Shown: positions 35,606 through 45,552 of the stretch, piece after piece
Layout: each line of letters begins with the position of its first letter
How positions within the stretch are numbered: the first letter of the stretch is position 1
Source of the DNA: Candidatus Dechloromonas phosphorivorans
GTDB lineage: Bacteria; Pseudomonadota; Gammaproteobacteria; Burkholderiales; Rhodocyclaceae
Reading direction: 5' to 3'
Assembly: GCA_016721185.1 (NCBI GenBank)
Contig: JADKIP010000014.1
Span: 1 to 64,000, forward strand
Length of the DNA stretch: 64,000 nucleotides
The notes under the pieces: model-generated
What the model was told of the DNA's origin: nothing
What the model saw: only the letters and a program-made list of their open reading frames with translations
Databases searched by the model: none
Program-made: the position numbers and the translations under genes

Positions 35606-36421
35606 ATGGATGCACTGATGAATTTGGGACATGGGGTTTTTGGAGGAGCCTGGACTGCTGTCTGGACACTGATCAAGATCATCCTGATTGTTGCGCCACT
35701 GATGTTAGGTGTTGCGTATTTGACTTTGGCCGAACGTAAAGTTATTGGTTTTATGCAAGTGCGTATCGGTCCAAATCGCGTTGGGCCGTGGGGTCTCATT
35801 CAGCCCATTGCCGATGGCCTTAAACTTTTACTTAAAGAAATTATTGTTCCGAGTAGCGCGAGCAAAGGTATTTTTATTATCGCGCCCATGCGTACTCATG
35901 GTGTCGAACAGCCTCAATCTCGTTGAAATTGTTAATGTTCAGAATAGTGGCTGGTTTGCGAATCATGGGGTTGGCCTGTTCTCTTGGAACTGGTTGCCGC
36001 TTTTCCCAATGTTCATCGTCTACTTGATCTCAGGAACTGCTGAACTCAACCGTGCCCCATTTGACGTCGCCGAAGGTGAGTCCGAAATTGTGGCTGGTTT
36101 TCACGTCGAATATTCAGGCATGGCATTTGCCCTTTTCTTCTTGGCTGAATACGCCAATATGATTTTGGTGGCAGTGTTAACTTCAATTCTATTTCTTGGC
36201 GGGTGGTTGTCTCCAGTTGGTTTTTGCCGGATGGCATTCTCTGGTTGTTTGCCAAGATGTCATTCGTGCTATTGCTATTCCTCTGGTTCCGCGCCACGTT
36301 CCCACGTTATCGTTACGATCAATTGATGCGTCTTGGCTGGAAAGTTTTTCTTCCAATCTGCATAATTTGGCTTGTTGTAATCGGCGTCTGGATGATGTCA
36401 CCTTTGAATATCTGGAAGTGA
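35606..36421 (+). pseudogene. nuoH: NADH-quinone oxidoreductase subunit H, internal deletion and frameshifts
   Basis: The N-terminal 95 residues are normal (AERKVIGFMQVRIGPNRVGP and ending GIFIIAPM near 35890). Sequence then jumps to VLMVSNSLNLVEIVNVQ in another frame. Compared with family members, about 75-80 residues are missing. This block normally contains two or three helices and the conserved GW-S-N-KY-LG-MR-AAQ-SYE loop near the quinone site. A second, single-base type shift sits near 36210 before ILWLFAKMSFVLLLFLWF. The remaining C-terminus is intact to 36421. As given the subunit cannot be made; a compression or deletion in assembly is a likely cause. Confidence 0.85.
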
Positions 36422-36431
36422 GGAGAAATAT

Positions 36432-36900
36432 ATGGGTTCGATGAAGGAAATCTTCAACAGCCTCCTCCTCAAGGAGTTGTTGAAGGGTATGTCGGTAACC
36501 GGTAAGTACTTTTTCGCCCGGAAAATTACCGTTCAATATCCGGAAGAAAAGACACCGCAGAGCTCTCGTTTTCGTGGCCTGCATGCTTTGCGTCGCTACC
36601 CAAATGGAGGAACGTTGCATTGCTTGCAAACTTTGCGAGGCTATCTGTCCTGCCCTAGCTATCACTATTGAGGCAGAACCCCGCGATGACGGATCTCGCC
36701 GCACTACCCGTTATGACATTGATCTTACCAAGTGTATTTTTTGTGGCTTTTGTGAGGAAGCTTGCCCGGTTGATGCGATTGTTGAAACCCGGGTGTATGA
36801 GTATCACGGCGAAAAGCGGGGAGATTTGTATTACACGAAGCAAATGTTGGCCACCGGTGATCGCTATGAGGCACAAATTGCCAAAGATCGTGGAACTTGA
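36432..36900 (+). pseudogene. nuoI: NADH-quinone oxidoreductase subunit I, one frameshift
   Basis: This ferredoxin-like subunit should carry clusters N6a and N6b. The first frame gives MGSMKEIFNSLLLKELLKGM and SSRFRGLHALRRYPNG. The second frame resumes with EERCIACKLCEAICPALAI and ends with CIFCGFCEEACPVDAIVE and EIQIAK-type text at 36900. A single missing base after the codon for Gly (near 36607) would restore one continuous protein of about 156 residues. All eight Fe-S cysteines are present, which favours sequencing error over true decay. Confidence 0.9.
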
Positions 36901-36927
36901 TGCCCTTACCGATAGCAGGGACTAGCG

Positions 36928-37524
36928 ATGGATTTTCAAACTTTCGTATTTTATTTTCTGTCCGCAATATTGATTGCTGCCAGCCTTCGCGTGATAACAG
37001 CACGAAATCCTGTACATGCTGCGCTTCATCTTATCCTCGCTTTCTTTACATGCGGAGGAATTTGGTCCTTGTTGCAGGCTGAGTTTCTCGCGATCGCCAT
37101 CATCCTCGTCTATGTTGGTGCCGTTATGGTGCTCTTCCTGTTCGTCGTCATGATGCTGGATATCAATATTGATCGAGTTCGTGAGGGCTTTTGGAATTAC
37201 TTACCTCTCGGTGCATTGCTCGGTATTTTGATGGTCATCGAAATGGGGATGGTTTTGGGTAGTAAATACCTTCAAGTCCCAGCGACAGATGTAATGACGG
37301 CCGGAGGTGTTTCCAATACCAAGAGTATTGGAGCGCTGATGTTTAGCGACTATGTTTATCCATTTGAACTCGCCTCCATTGTTTTGCTAGTCGGAATGAT
37401 CGCCGCGATTGTTCTGACTTATCGTGGTCCCAAGAAAACCAAATACACCAACCCGAACCAACAAGTCTTCGTTAAGGCTAAGGATCGCGTGCGTGTCCTG
37501 CAAATGCCAGTCGAAAAAGACTGA
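36928..37524 (+). CDS. nuoJ: NADH-quinone oxidoreductase subunit J
   Basis: This 198-residue membrane subunit has five hydrophobic helices. It opens with DFQTFVFYFLSAILIAASLR, includes the pi-bulge helix AIAIILVYVGAVMVLFLFVV, and ends in a basic tail. Intact between two frameshifted neighbours. Confidence 0.94.
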   Translation: MDFQTFVFYFLSAILIAASLRVITARNPVHAALHLILAFFTCGGIWSLLQAEFLAIAIILVYVGAVMVLFLFVVMMLDINIDRVREGFWNYLPLGALLGILMVIEMGMVLGSKYLQVPATDVMTAGGVSNTKSIGALMFSDYVYPFELASIVLLVGMIAAIVLTYRGPKKTKYTNPNQQVFVKAKDRVRVLQMPVEKD

Positions 37525-37539
37525 ACCGAGGGCACCAGA

Positions 37540-37851
37540 ATGCTTACTCTCACACTTTCACACTTCCTGATACTGGGGGCGATACTGTTCGCTATCGGTG
37601 TTGTCGGTATTTTCCTTAACAGGAAGAACCTGATCGTTTTATTGATGACTATTGAATTGATGCTTCTTGCGGTGAACATGAATTTTGTCGCGTTTTCGCA
37701 TTTTCTCCAGGATCTATCGGGGCAGATTTTTGTATTTTTTATCCTGACCGTAGCCGCTGCAGAATCGGCGATTGGTTTAGCTATTCTGATTGTGTTGTTC
37801 CGTAACCTCAAGAGCATCCATGTGGATGACCTAGGCAGCCTGAAGGGTTAA
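37540..37851 (+). CDS. nuoK: NADH-quinone oxidoreductase subunit K
   Basis: This 103-residue subunit has three transmembrane helices with the conserved membrane Glu residues in LLMTIELMLLAVNMNFVAF and ILTVAAAESAIGLAILIVL, part of the central hydrophilic axis of the proton pump. Intact; nuoL follows two bases later. Confidence 0.95.
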   Translation: MLTLTLSHFLILGAILFAIGVVGIFLNRKNLIVLLMTIELMLLAVNMNFVAFSHFLQDLSGQIFVFFILTVAAAESAIGLAILIVLFRNLKSIHVDDLGSLKG

Positions 37852-37853
37852 CC

Positions 37854-39911
37854 ATGGAAATGCAAAAACTCTATCTGCTCGTTCCGCTGGCTCCTCTAGT
37901 CGGCGCCATGATCGCAGGGCTATTTTGTCGAGTAATCCCACGCTGGGTGGCTCACACTTCTACAATTGCCGGCGTGGCAATCGCTTTCATTACATCGCTA
38001 TTTATCTTTCAGGACGTTCAGGCAGGAATACGTTCAACGGCACTGTTTATACGTGGATGACTAGCGGCGACTATCGATTTGAAGTGGGCTTTTTGATCGA
38101 TACGTTAACCACAACCATGATGCTTGTAGTGACATTTGTTTCGCTGATGGTCCATATTTATACCGTTGGCTACATGCATGAAGATCCGGGCTACAACCGC
38201 TTTTTCAGCTACATTTCGTTGTTTACGTTTTCGATGTTGATGCTGGTGATGAGCAATAACTTCATGCAGCTCTTCTTCGGCTGGGAAGCGGTTGGCTTGG
38301 TGTCCTACTTGCTGATTGGTTTTTGGTACACGCGCCCAACAGCCATCTTTGCCAATATGAAAGCGTTTTTAGTGAATCGAGTTGGTGACTTCGGTTTCAT
38401 CCTTGGGATTGGTTTGGTTTTGGCTCACTTTGGCACATTGGACTATGCTTCTGTCTTTCAGAAGGCTCCTGAGTTTGCCGGAACAACAATTTCCTTATTT
38501 GCCGACCGCGAATGGGCAACTGTGTCTCTAATGACTGTCACTTGCATCTGCTTGTTTATTGGAGCGATGGGTAAGTCTGCTCAGGTGCCATTGCATGTCT
38601 GGCTGCCCGACTCGATGGAGGGCCCAACGCCAATTTCTGCGCTGATTCATGCTGCAACAATGGTGACTGCAGGTATCTTTATGGTGGCACGTATGTCGCC
38701 ATTATTCGAGCTATCTACCACGGCCCTGTCTTTTGTAATGGTGATTGGTGCTATCACCGCGCTTTTCATGGGATTCCTGGGGATCATTCAGAACGACATA
38801 AAGCGGGTTGTCGCTTATTCGACATTGTCTCAGCTTGGATATATGACCGTTGCTCTGGGTGCATCGGCATATTCTGTCGCCATCTTCCATCTCATGACCC
38901 ATGCCTTCTTCAAGGCGCTACTTTTCCTGCCGCAGGTTCGGTAATCATTGGTATGCATCATGAACAGGATATTCGGAAAATGGGAGGACTGCGCAAGTAC
39001 ATGCCCATCACTTGGATTACCTCCCCTGGTTGGATCTTTGGCGCTAATTGGCACGCCCTTCCTGTCTGGGGTTCTACTCTAAAGATTCCATCATTGAGGC
39101 GGTCGCGCTCTCCATATTCCTGGCGCTGGATTCGCTTACTTTGCCGTGATGGCTGGCGTATTTGTCACTGCCTTCTACTCTTTCCGGATGTACTTTCTTG
39201 TCTTCCATGGCGAGGAACGCTTTGGTAAAGCGGGGCATGATGCTCATCATGGCGATCACGCAAATCATCACGATGGCCATCATGATGACGATGCACCTGC
39301 TCACGATGACCACCATGGTCTTTCTCCTGGCCAAAACCCTCACGAGACACCTTGGGTTGTTACGCTGCCGCTAATTTTGCTAGCAATCCCATCTTTGATA
39401 ATCGGCTATATCGCCATCGGACCAATGGTGTTTGGTGACTACTTCAAAGGCGTTATTTTTATTGATAATCATGCCCACCCAGTCATGGAGCATCTCGCAG
39501 AGCATTTCCATGGGGCGGCAGCAATGGGTGTGCACTCCTTACAACGCCCCATTTATTCTGGCTTTAGCTGGTGTCGTCGTTTCCTGGTTCTTCTACATGA
39601 AGCGACCCGATATTCCGGCAGCTATTCAACGGCGCTTTTCAGCTATTAATACACTGCTGGAAAACAAGTATTACTTCGACAAAATCAACGATATCGTTTT
39701 TGCGGGGGGCTCGCGCCTTCTCGGCAAAATGCTTTGGCGGGGCGGTGATGTCGGGTTCATTGACGGCGTCATGGTAAATGGTTCTGTCAAACTCGTTGGG
39801 TGGATATCTTCCATAACTCGTTTGTTCCAAACGGGCTACGTTTATCACTACGCTTTCACCATGATCATCGGCGTCTTTGTGCTGATGACCCTGTGGATCA
39901 ACCGCGCTTAG
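37854..39911 (+). pseudogene. nuoL: NADH-quinone oxidoreductase subunit L, several frameshifts
   Basis: This antiporter-like subunit is spread over three frames: MEMQKLYLLVPLAPLVGAMI, then from about 38025 GYMHEDPGYNRFFSYISLFT, FGWEAVGLVSYLLIGFW (key Glu) and GAMGKSAQVPLHVWLPDSME (key Lys) with HAATMVTAGIFMVAR. Shifts follow near 38930, 39025-39110 and 39515-39550. The C-terminal lateral helix region ends with FTMIIGVFVLMTLWINRA at 39911. An unusual His/Asp-rich loop (about 39235-39320) joins two helices. Total length fits one full protein, so small indels, not loss of domains, break it. Confidence 0.88.
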
Positions 39912-39943
39912 CGTGGGTAGTTCACAGAAAAGCAAGGATTATT

Positions 39944-41423
39944 ATGTCGACTTACCCGCTGCTCTCTCTCTCCGTTTGGCTCCCAATCTTTACTGGTTTG
40001 GTGGTGCTCGCCACCGGGGCTGACCGGAATGCCCCGCTAGCCCGGATGCTTGCCCTCTTCCGGGGCGATCGCCAGTTTCTTGATTACCATCCCCTTGAGG
40101 ACTGGTTTGATATTGCCAATGGTGGCATGCAGTTCGTCGAATTAAGGACTTGGATTCCTCGCTTCAACATCAATTATCACCTCGGCGTCGATGGCATCTC
40201 CATGCTCTTCGTCGTGTTGAACGCTTTCATCACCATCATTGTGGTGGCTGCGGGATGGGAAGTGATTCAGCAAAAAGTAGCCCAGTACAACGCCGCGTTC
40301 CTGATCATGTCAGGACTGATGAATGGTATTTTTACCTCGCTTGATGGCATGTTGTTCTATGTGTTTTTTTGAGGCCTCGCTTATTCCGCTCTACCTTATT
40401 ATTGGTGTTTGGGGGGGCAAATCGCGTCTATGCGGCGTTCAAGTTTTCTCTACACCCTCTTTGGCTCACTTCTTTCTTGCTGGCACTGATGTATTTGTTT
40501 GTTCAGTCAGGGGGAAGTTTCTCCATTCTTGAATGGCACAAACTGCCGATTTCTCTTGGGTCACAGACCTGGTTGTTCCTCGCCTTCCTGATTGCGTTCG
40601 CGGTCAAGGTTCCGATGTGGCCTGTGCATACATGGTTGCCTGATGCTCACGTTGAGGCCCCTACCGGTGGTTCTATCGTGCTGGCGGCAATCGCGCTCAA
40701 ACTGGGGGCTTACGGATTTTTGCGATTCTCCCTGCCAATTTTGCCGGACGCGTCGCATGAATTGTCGGGATTGGTCGTCGCTCTGTCGTTGATCGCCGTT
40801 GTCTATATTGGCTTCGTAGCTTTGGCGCAGTCTGACATGAAGAAGTTGGTTGCCTATTCGTCGATTGCCCACATGGGCTTCGTCACCTTAGGATTCTTCA
40901 TGTTCAGCGCTTTGAGCATTGAAGGTGCTTTGGTACAAATGGTTTCTCATGGTTTTGTATCAGGCGCGATGTTCTTCTGTATCGGCGTCATGTACGACCG
41001 AGTGCACAGCCGGCAGATCGCAGATTACGGCGGTGTAGTCAATACAATGCCCAAGTTTGCTGCACTGTTCATGCTTTTCTCCATGGCCAATGCGGGTTGC
41101 CAGCCACTTCCGGATTTGTGGGTGAATTCATGGTGATACTCGCTGCAGTCAAGTTTAATTTTTGGGTGGCGTTTGCGGCAGCCAGTTCAATGATCATTGG
41201 TGCGGCATACACGCTATGGATGTACAAACGGGTAATTTTTGGTGATGTTGCTAATCACCATGTTGCTGAGCTCAAGGATATTAACAAGCGCGAGTTCGCC
41301 ATTTTGGGCGTGCTAGCCATCTGTACCCTTTGGATGGGGTTGTACCCACAGCCCTTCACTGAAGTCATGCACGCCTCGGTCAACGACCTGCTGCGCCACG
41401 TTGCCGTCAGTAAGATTCAATAA
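39944..41423 (+). pseudogene. nuoM: NADH-quinone oxidoreductase subunit M, several frameshifts
   Basis: From the ATG at 39944 the protein reads through FNINYHLGVDGISMLFVVLN to about 40368. It then shifts to give FFEASLIPLYLIIGVWGG (key Glu) and again before YLFVQSGGSFSI. The middle carries VPMWPVHTWLPDAHVEAPTG (key Lys) and SSIAHMGFVTLG. A final shift near 41097 precedes GFVGEFMVILAAVKFN and the C-terminus at 41423. Length is normal overall. This is an antiporter-like proton channel of complex I. Confidence 0.88.
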
Positions 41424-41435
41424 ACGGTAGCCGAT

Positions 41436-42907
41436 ATGTTTGACAATTTCGTTGTCCCCGACCTCCTGCCTGCAGCACCAGAGCTATTTCTGGCTGCGAT
41501 GGCTTTAGCTATTCTCATGGTTGATCTTTTTGTAAAAGACAACCGGCGTACGGTAATTTTGCTTTGACCCAATTGACATTGATCGGGGCAGCAGCAATAC
41601 AGTTTTCGACCAGTACCGGTGAAATCGTTTATACATTCAGCAATATGTTCGTCGATGATCTAATGGCGGATCTGCTGAAGCTGTTTCTCTACATGACAGT
41701 CGTCGTCGTACTGTTTTATTCTGCGTGCGTACATCATGGACCGCGAGTCGATGAACAAAGGGAGTATTACGTGCTCACCTTGTTTGCGACCTTGGGCATG
41801 ATGGTGATGATTTCGCCAATCATTTCTGACCATCTACATGGGGCTTGAGCTTTTTCACTGTCGCTTTACGCGATGGTGGCGATGAATCGTGACTCGGTCG
41901 TTTCGACCGAGGCTGCCATGAAGTATTTTGTGCTCGGCGCTTTGGCTTCAGGTCTGTTGCTCTATGGCATGTCGATGATTTACGGTGCTACCGGCACATT
42001 GGAAATTACGGGGGTCGCAGAACGTCTCTATGGCGGTGGAGCCAACAAGAATCTGATGGTTTTTGGGCTGGTCTTCCTTGTTGCCGGCTTGGCTTTCAAA
42101 CTGGCGTCGTCCCCTTCCATATGTGGATCCCGACGTTCTCCACGGTGCACCCACGTCGGTCACATTGCTGATCAGCACAGCCCCAAAGCTAGCGGCCTTT
42201 GCGATAGTGATGCGTTTGCTGGTCAATGGTTTGATCACCATGGCCCAGGACTGGCAAGTTATGCTGATCATTCTTTCTGTTCTGTCGATGGCAATCGGTA
42301 ACCTGGCTGCAATCGCCCAGACAAATCTGAAACGAATGCTCGCCTACTCGGCCATTTCCCATATGGGTTTCATGTTGCTCGGTATTACGACAGGAGTCGT
42401 CAGCGGGGATGCCCGATATGCGCTTAATGCTTACAGCTCCGCGATGTTCCATGTGATTGCTTGCGTGCTGATGAGTCTGGGTTCATCCGGGATGATTTTG
42501 CTGATGTCTCGTGCAGGTTTCGAGGCGGACCAACTTGACGATTTCAAAGGTTTGAACAAGCGTAGCCCCTGGTTTGCCGGAATCATGTTGATGTTCATGT
42601 TCTCGATGGCCGGTATCCCATTCTTTGTCGGGTTCTTCGCAAAATTCTCGGTGCTTCAGGCCGTCGTTGCGGCAGGTTACATGTGGCTGGCACTTTCGTT
42701 GCCGTCCTGTTCTCTCTGATTGGCGCGTTCTATTATCTGCGCGTGGTCAAGCTGATGTACTTCGATGCTCCTATCGATGACTCCCCGATCGAATCTGAAG
42801 CGGATATGCGAATTCTGATTTCTGCCAACGGATTATTAGTAGCGGCTCTAGGCATATTCCCGCAATTTATTATGTCTCGCGCTTACGCCCTGTTGCGCTC
42901 TCTCTGA
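41436..42907 (+). pseudogene. nuoN: NADH-quinone oxidoreductase subunit N, several frameshifts
   Basis: It starts MFDNFVVPDLLPAAPELFLA at 41436. Shifts occur near 41563, 41845, 42110 and 42690. Between them are normal pieces: YMGLELFSLSLYAMVAMN (key Glu), STEAAMKYFVLGALASGLLL, KRMLAYSAISHMGFMLLGIT and MAGIPFFVGFFAKFSVLQAV. The final piece ends at 42907 just before a terminator. Length sums to one complete subunit, so small indels are responsible. Confidence 0.88.
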
Positions 42908-42930
42908 CAATAATTATTGCTTATGTAAAA

Positions 42931-42955
42931 CGCCCCGCATGTCGGGGCGTTTTTT
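42931..42955 (+). terminator. Rho-independent terminator after nuoN
   Basis: CGCCCCG-catgt-CGGGGCG followed by TTTTTT, 24 bases after the nuoN stop. It ends the nuo operon. Confidence 0.9.
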
Positions 42956-42970
42956 ATGGGGTTTAAAACA

Positions 42971-43567
42971 ATGCAAGATATTCATTTGCTTGAGACACAG
43001 ATTTCCACACAAACTGTATTCAAAGGTCATCTACTGGAAGTTCGTAAAGACCGAGTGCGCTTACCCAATGGCATGGAGTCGATCCGGGAATATATCGTTC
43101 ACCCGAGCGGTCGTGATACTTGCGTTTCTTGACAACGGAAATTTGCTATTCGAGCGGCAGTTCCGATATCCGCTGCGCCAGGTGTTTCTCGAATTGCCCG
43201 CAGGCAAGATTGACCCAGGTGAGGCGATTGTCGAAACGGCGCGTCGAGAGTTGCTTGAAGAAACCGGTTACATCGCCAGTGAATGGAGTCATCTCGGGAA
43301 AATTCATCCGTGCATTGATATTCCGATGAGCGAATTGAGATATTCGTGGCTCGAGGTTTGCATCTGATCAGCGAAAAGAAACTGGACCATAACGAATTCC
43401 TTGATGCGATTGAGCTATCGCCGTCGGCCGCTAAAGAGGCTGTTTGGAACGGCTCGATTACTGATGCGAAGACTATTTCATCTTTGTTTTGCAGACCGGC
43501 CGACGGGGCTTTAGGATTTATTGCACCTTGGGCAAGTTCTCATGACCCTTTGCCCAAAATCACCTAG
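42971..43567 (+). pseudogene. nudF: NUDIX hydrolase, ADP-ribose pyrophosphatase type, two frameshifts
   Basis: The ATG at 42971 starts MQDIHLLETQISTQTVFKGH. After a shift near 43108 the frame gives LLFERQFRYPLRQVFLELPA and the Nudix box G(5x)E(7x)REL-EE-G in GKIDPGEAIVETARRELLEE. A second shift near 43345 leads to the C-terminal helix at 43567. Total length (about 198 residues) and the FERQFRYPL segment fit ADP-ribose diphosphatases. Either frameshift alone would kill the enzyme, but both are simple indels. Confidence 0.75.
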
Positions 43568-43576
43568 CCACCCGTC

Positions 43577-45327
43577 TCAGGCTGCAATCACTCTGTTTTT
43601 ACCCGTCTGCTTGGCTTTGTACATGGCTTCATCCGCTCGTTTAATCACTGTCGCCTGATTGTCGTCCGGCAGCATTTGTGTCACGCCAGCGCTAAACGTG
43701 ATCAGTACTTTCTCGTTCCGCTCAGGAAGAACTTTTTGTGAGTTCCCGTTGTAGCGGGGTGAGGCAATGAAGCTTCTTCCTTCGGGGTTTCGGGAGCAGG
43801 ATGACGAACTCTTCACCGCCAAATCGAGCTACGGTGTCTTGTGGACGCAGGGTTTCGCGGCAGACATTGGCAAGATGAATGAGGGCTTGGTCACCCGCAT
43901 CGTGGCCTAGTGCATCGTTCAGCTTTTTGAAGTTGTCAATGTCGAGCAAGCCCACGCATAGCAGCGTGTCATGCCGTTGCTGCGAGCAACTTCCTTGTTG
44001 AACATTTCTTCAGGCCTCGACGATTCAGGACGCCGGTCAGCTGGTCATGAACGAGGTCGCTGGTGGTTTCGAGTTCGGTTTCCAATTCTCGAATCCGCGC
44101 CTCGGATTCTTCCACTTTTTTCTGGGTTGACCGCAACTCATCGCGGGAGCGTTGGGCATTGATCTGGATAGTGCGCGTTTCACGCATTACTTCGCTGAGC
44201 ACGCTGCCGAGTTCTGAGATGTCATTGGCTGCGGTAATTTTGTCGGCACAGATTTCGATTTTGTCGTGATATTCCGAGTGGCCTTGGCAAAAGTCAGCGA
44301 GTTGGTCGACGAAACCTGCGAGCATATGTTTGATCGCTTCGCGCGCTTCATAAAGGCCCGCCTTGAGTTGGCTTTGCTTAAAGAGAACCTCCCTTGAGTC
44401 TGCGCTCGGCATCATCAATGGCGCGCTGCGAAAGCGGTTTTTCGATTATTTCCCGTACCACTTCAATCTGTCCGTGTAACCAGCGGTCATCAACGACTAG
44501 CTCGGTAATGTTTTCGACTAGCAGGCGGCGTAGCAGGTTGAGCAGGCTATGGCGTAGCTCCGCTTGGTCTTCGGCGAGGAGTTCTAGCTTGAAGGCAAAG
44601 CGTTTCAGTCGAACGAGAAATTCTTGCATTTGCCCGGCACTGGCCGCAGTGCGAATGTCGTTGGCGAGTGCCCTGACATCGCTTGAAAGCTGCGGGCTTT
44701 CGATTAATTGAGTGGCGATTGCCGATTCGAGCGTGAAGGCAAAGAGAGTACGTAGTTCAGGCAGTAAATCGGTGTTTGCCGCAGTGGACGTCGGTTCTGC
44801 GCCAATTCCAGTAGGAGGCGCCTCGCTGCTGGTTGTCGCTCCAGACTCTTTGCCCTGCCCCAAGAGCGCAGCAGGTTTTGCAGGCGATTGAATAAGGTTT
44901 CAGGGGTTGGCACCGCTACTGGTCAGGACATGCTCCAGCGATTCCCGCTTGCGAGCCGCCGTAAGACCGATGTGCTTTGCATCCCATTGCCGGAGAAGAT
45001 CAGAAACAAGATCCGCCCAAGCCAGTTTTTTTGGCTTTCGGCCAGCGTACTGACGAATTCGACCAGCTTGTTCTTGTAGTCCTCCCAATTTGCCGCTTTC
45101 ACGGCTTCGTCAAGTTGCCGTGCCAGGCGCAACTGATCAGATGTTTTAGGTAAGGCTGCCGCCAGAGATCGTAGTTGCTTATCCGGGAACGGTTCATCGC
45201 CGGGCTTGGCGCCTGTAATCTCTTGATACAGGGTCAGATAGTTGTCTGGGGTCGGCGGAATGCGGCGAACCGCAAGCAAACGCAGGGTTTCGCGGGCAAT
45301 TTCAAATGGATTAGTTAGTGTGCTCAT
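43577..45327 (-). pseudogene. GGDEF diguanylate cyclase with a long N-terminal region, frameshifted
   Basis: From the ATG at 45327 the N-terminus reads ARETLRLLAVRRIPPTPDNY, a helical domain seen in some betaproteobacterial cyclases. A coiled coil follows (REL-rich stretch around 44150-44050), then the GGDEF domain: DQLTGVLNRRGL, GLLDIDNFKKLNDALGHDAG, active-site ARFGGEEFVILLP near 43820 and a C-terminal FSAGVTQMLPDDN. The A-site is GGEEF, so cyclic-di-GMP synthesis is expected. No transmembrane segments are visible. Frame changes near 44930, 44870, 44400, 43990 and 43790 break it as given. Confidence 0.8.
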
Positions 45328-45328
45328 T

Positions 45329-45355
45329 TTGTAATCTTGTTGATCAGGCTATAAT
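45329..45355 (+). promoter_or_regulatory. Putative promoter of tRNA-Thr(TGT)
   Basis: TATAAT at 45350-45355 lies 18 bases before the tRNA. The -35 candidate TTGTAA (45329-45334) has a short 15-base spacer. Confidence 0.45.
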
Positions 45356-45373
45356 ATCGTTCCGATGCAACGT

Positions 45374-45447
45374 GCCCCCGTAGCATGAAGGTCGTGCAGT
45401 TGATTTGTAATCATCAGGTAGCGGTTCGATTCCGTTCGAGGGCACCA
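45374..45447 (+). tRNA. tRNA-Thr(TGT), 3' half supplied by the integrated element
   Basis: A 74-base gene with 5' acceptor GCCCCCG, D-stem GCAT/GTGC with a short loop, anticodon loop TTTGTAA (TGT), T-loop TTCGATT and encoded CCA. The 3' acceptor here is CGAGGGC, giving one C-A mismatch. The copy at the far end of the element has CGGGGGC, which pairs perfectly with this 5' half. So the element replaced the 3' part of the gene on integration. One base of difference in the acceptor stem may or may not affect function. Confidence 0.88.
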
Positions 45448-45507
45448 GTAAAATCAAACAGTTAAGCCATTCTTCGGAGTGGCTTTTTTGTTTCCGGGTT
45501 CTGTGTA
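45401..45507. repeat. attL: left direct repeat of the integrative element
   Basis: A 107-base segment starting in the tRNA-Thr anticodon stem and covering the tRNA 3' end plus the following terminator. It repeats at 52165-52271 with five mismatches. It marks the left end of the element. Confidence 0.88.
45464..45489 (+). terminator. Terminator of tRNA-Thr in attL
   Basis: AAGCCA-ttcttcggag-TGGCTT followed by TTTT, directly after the tRNA. Confidence 0.75.
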
Positions 45508-45521
45508 AGAGTTTTGTAAGA
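45504..45521. repeat. Candidate integrase arm-type site, left copy
   Basis: TGTAAGAGTTTTGTAAGA, perfectly repeated at 52018-52035 just inside the other end of the element. It contains two GTAAGA half-sites ten bases apart. An arm-site role is inferred. Confidence 0.5.
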
Positions 45522-45552
45522 ACTTTCATCAATGCCCGTGTGCCTGTTTAGC

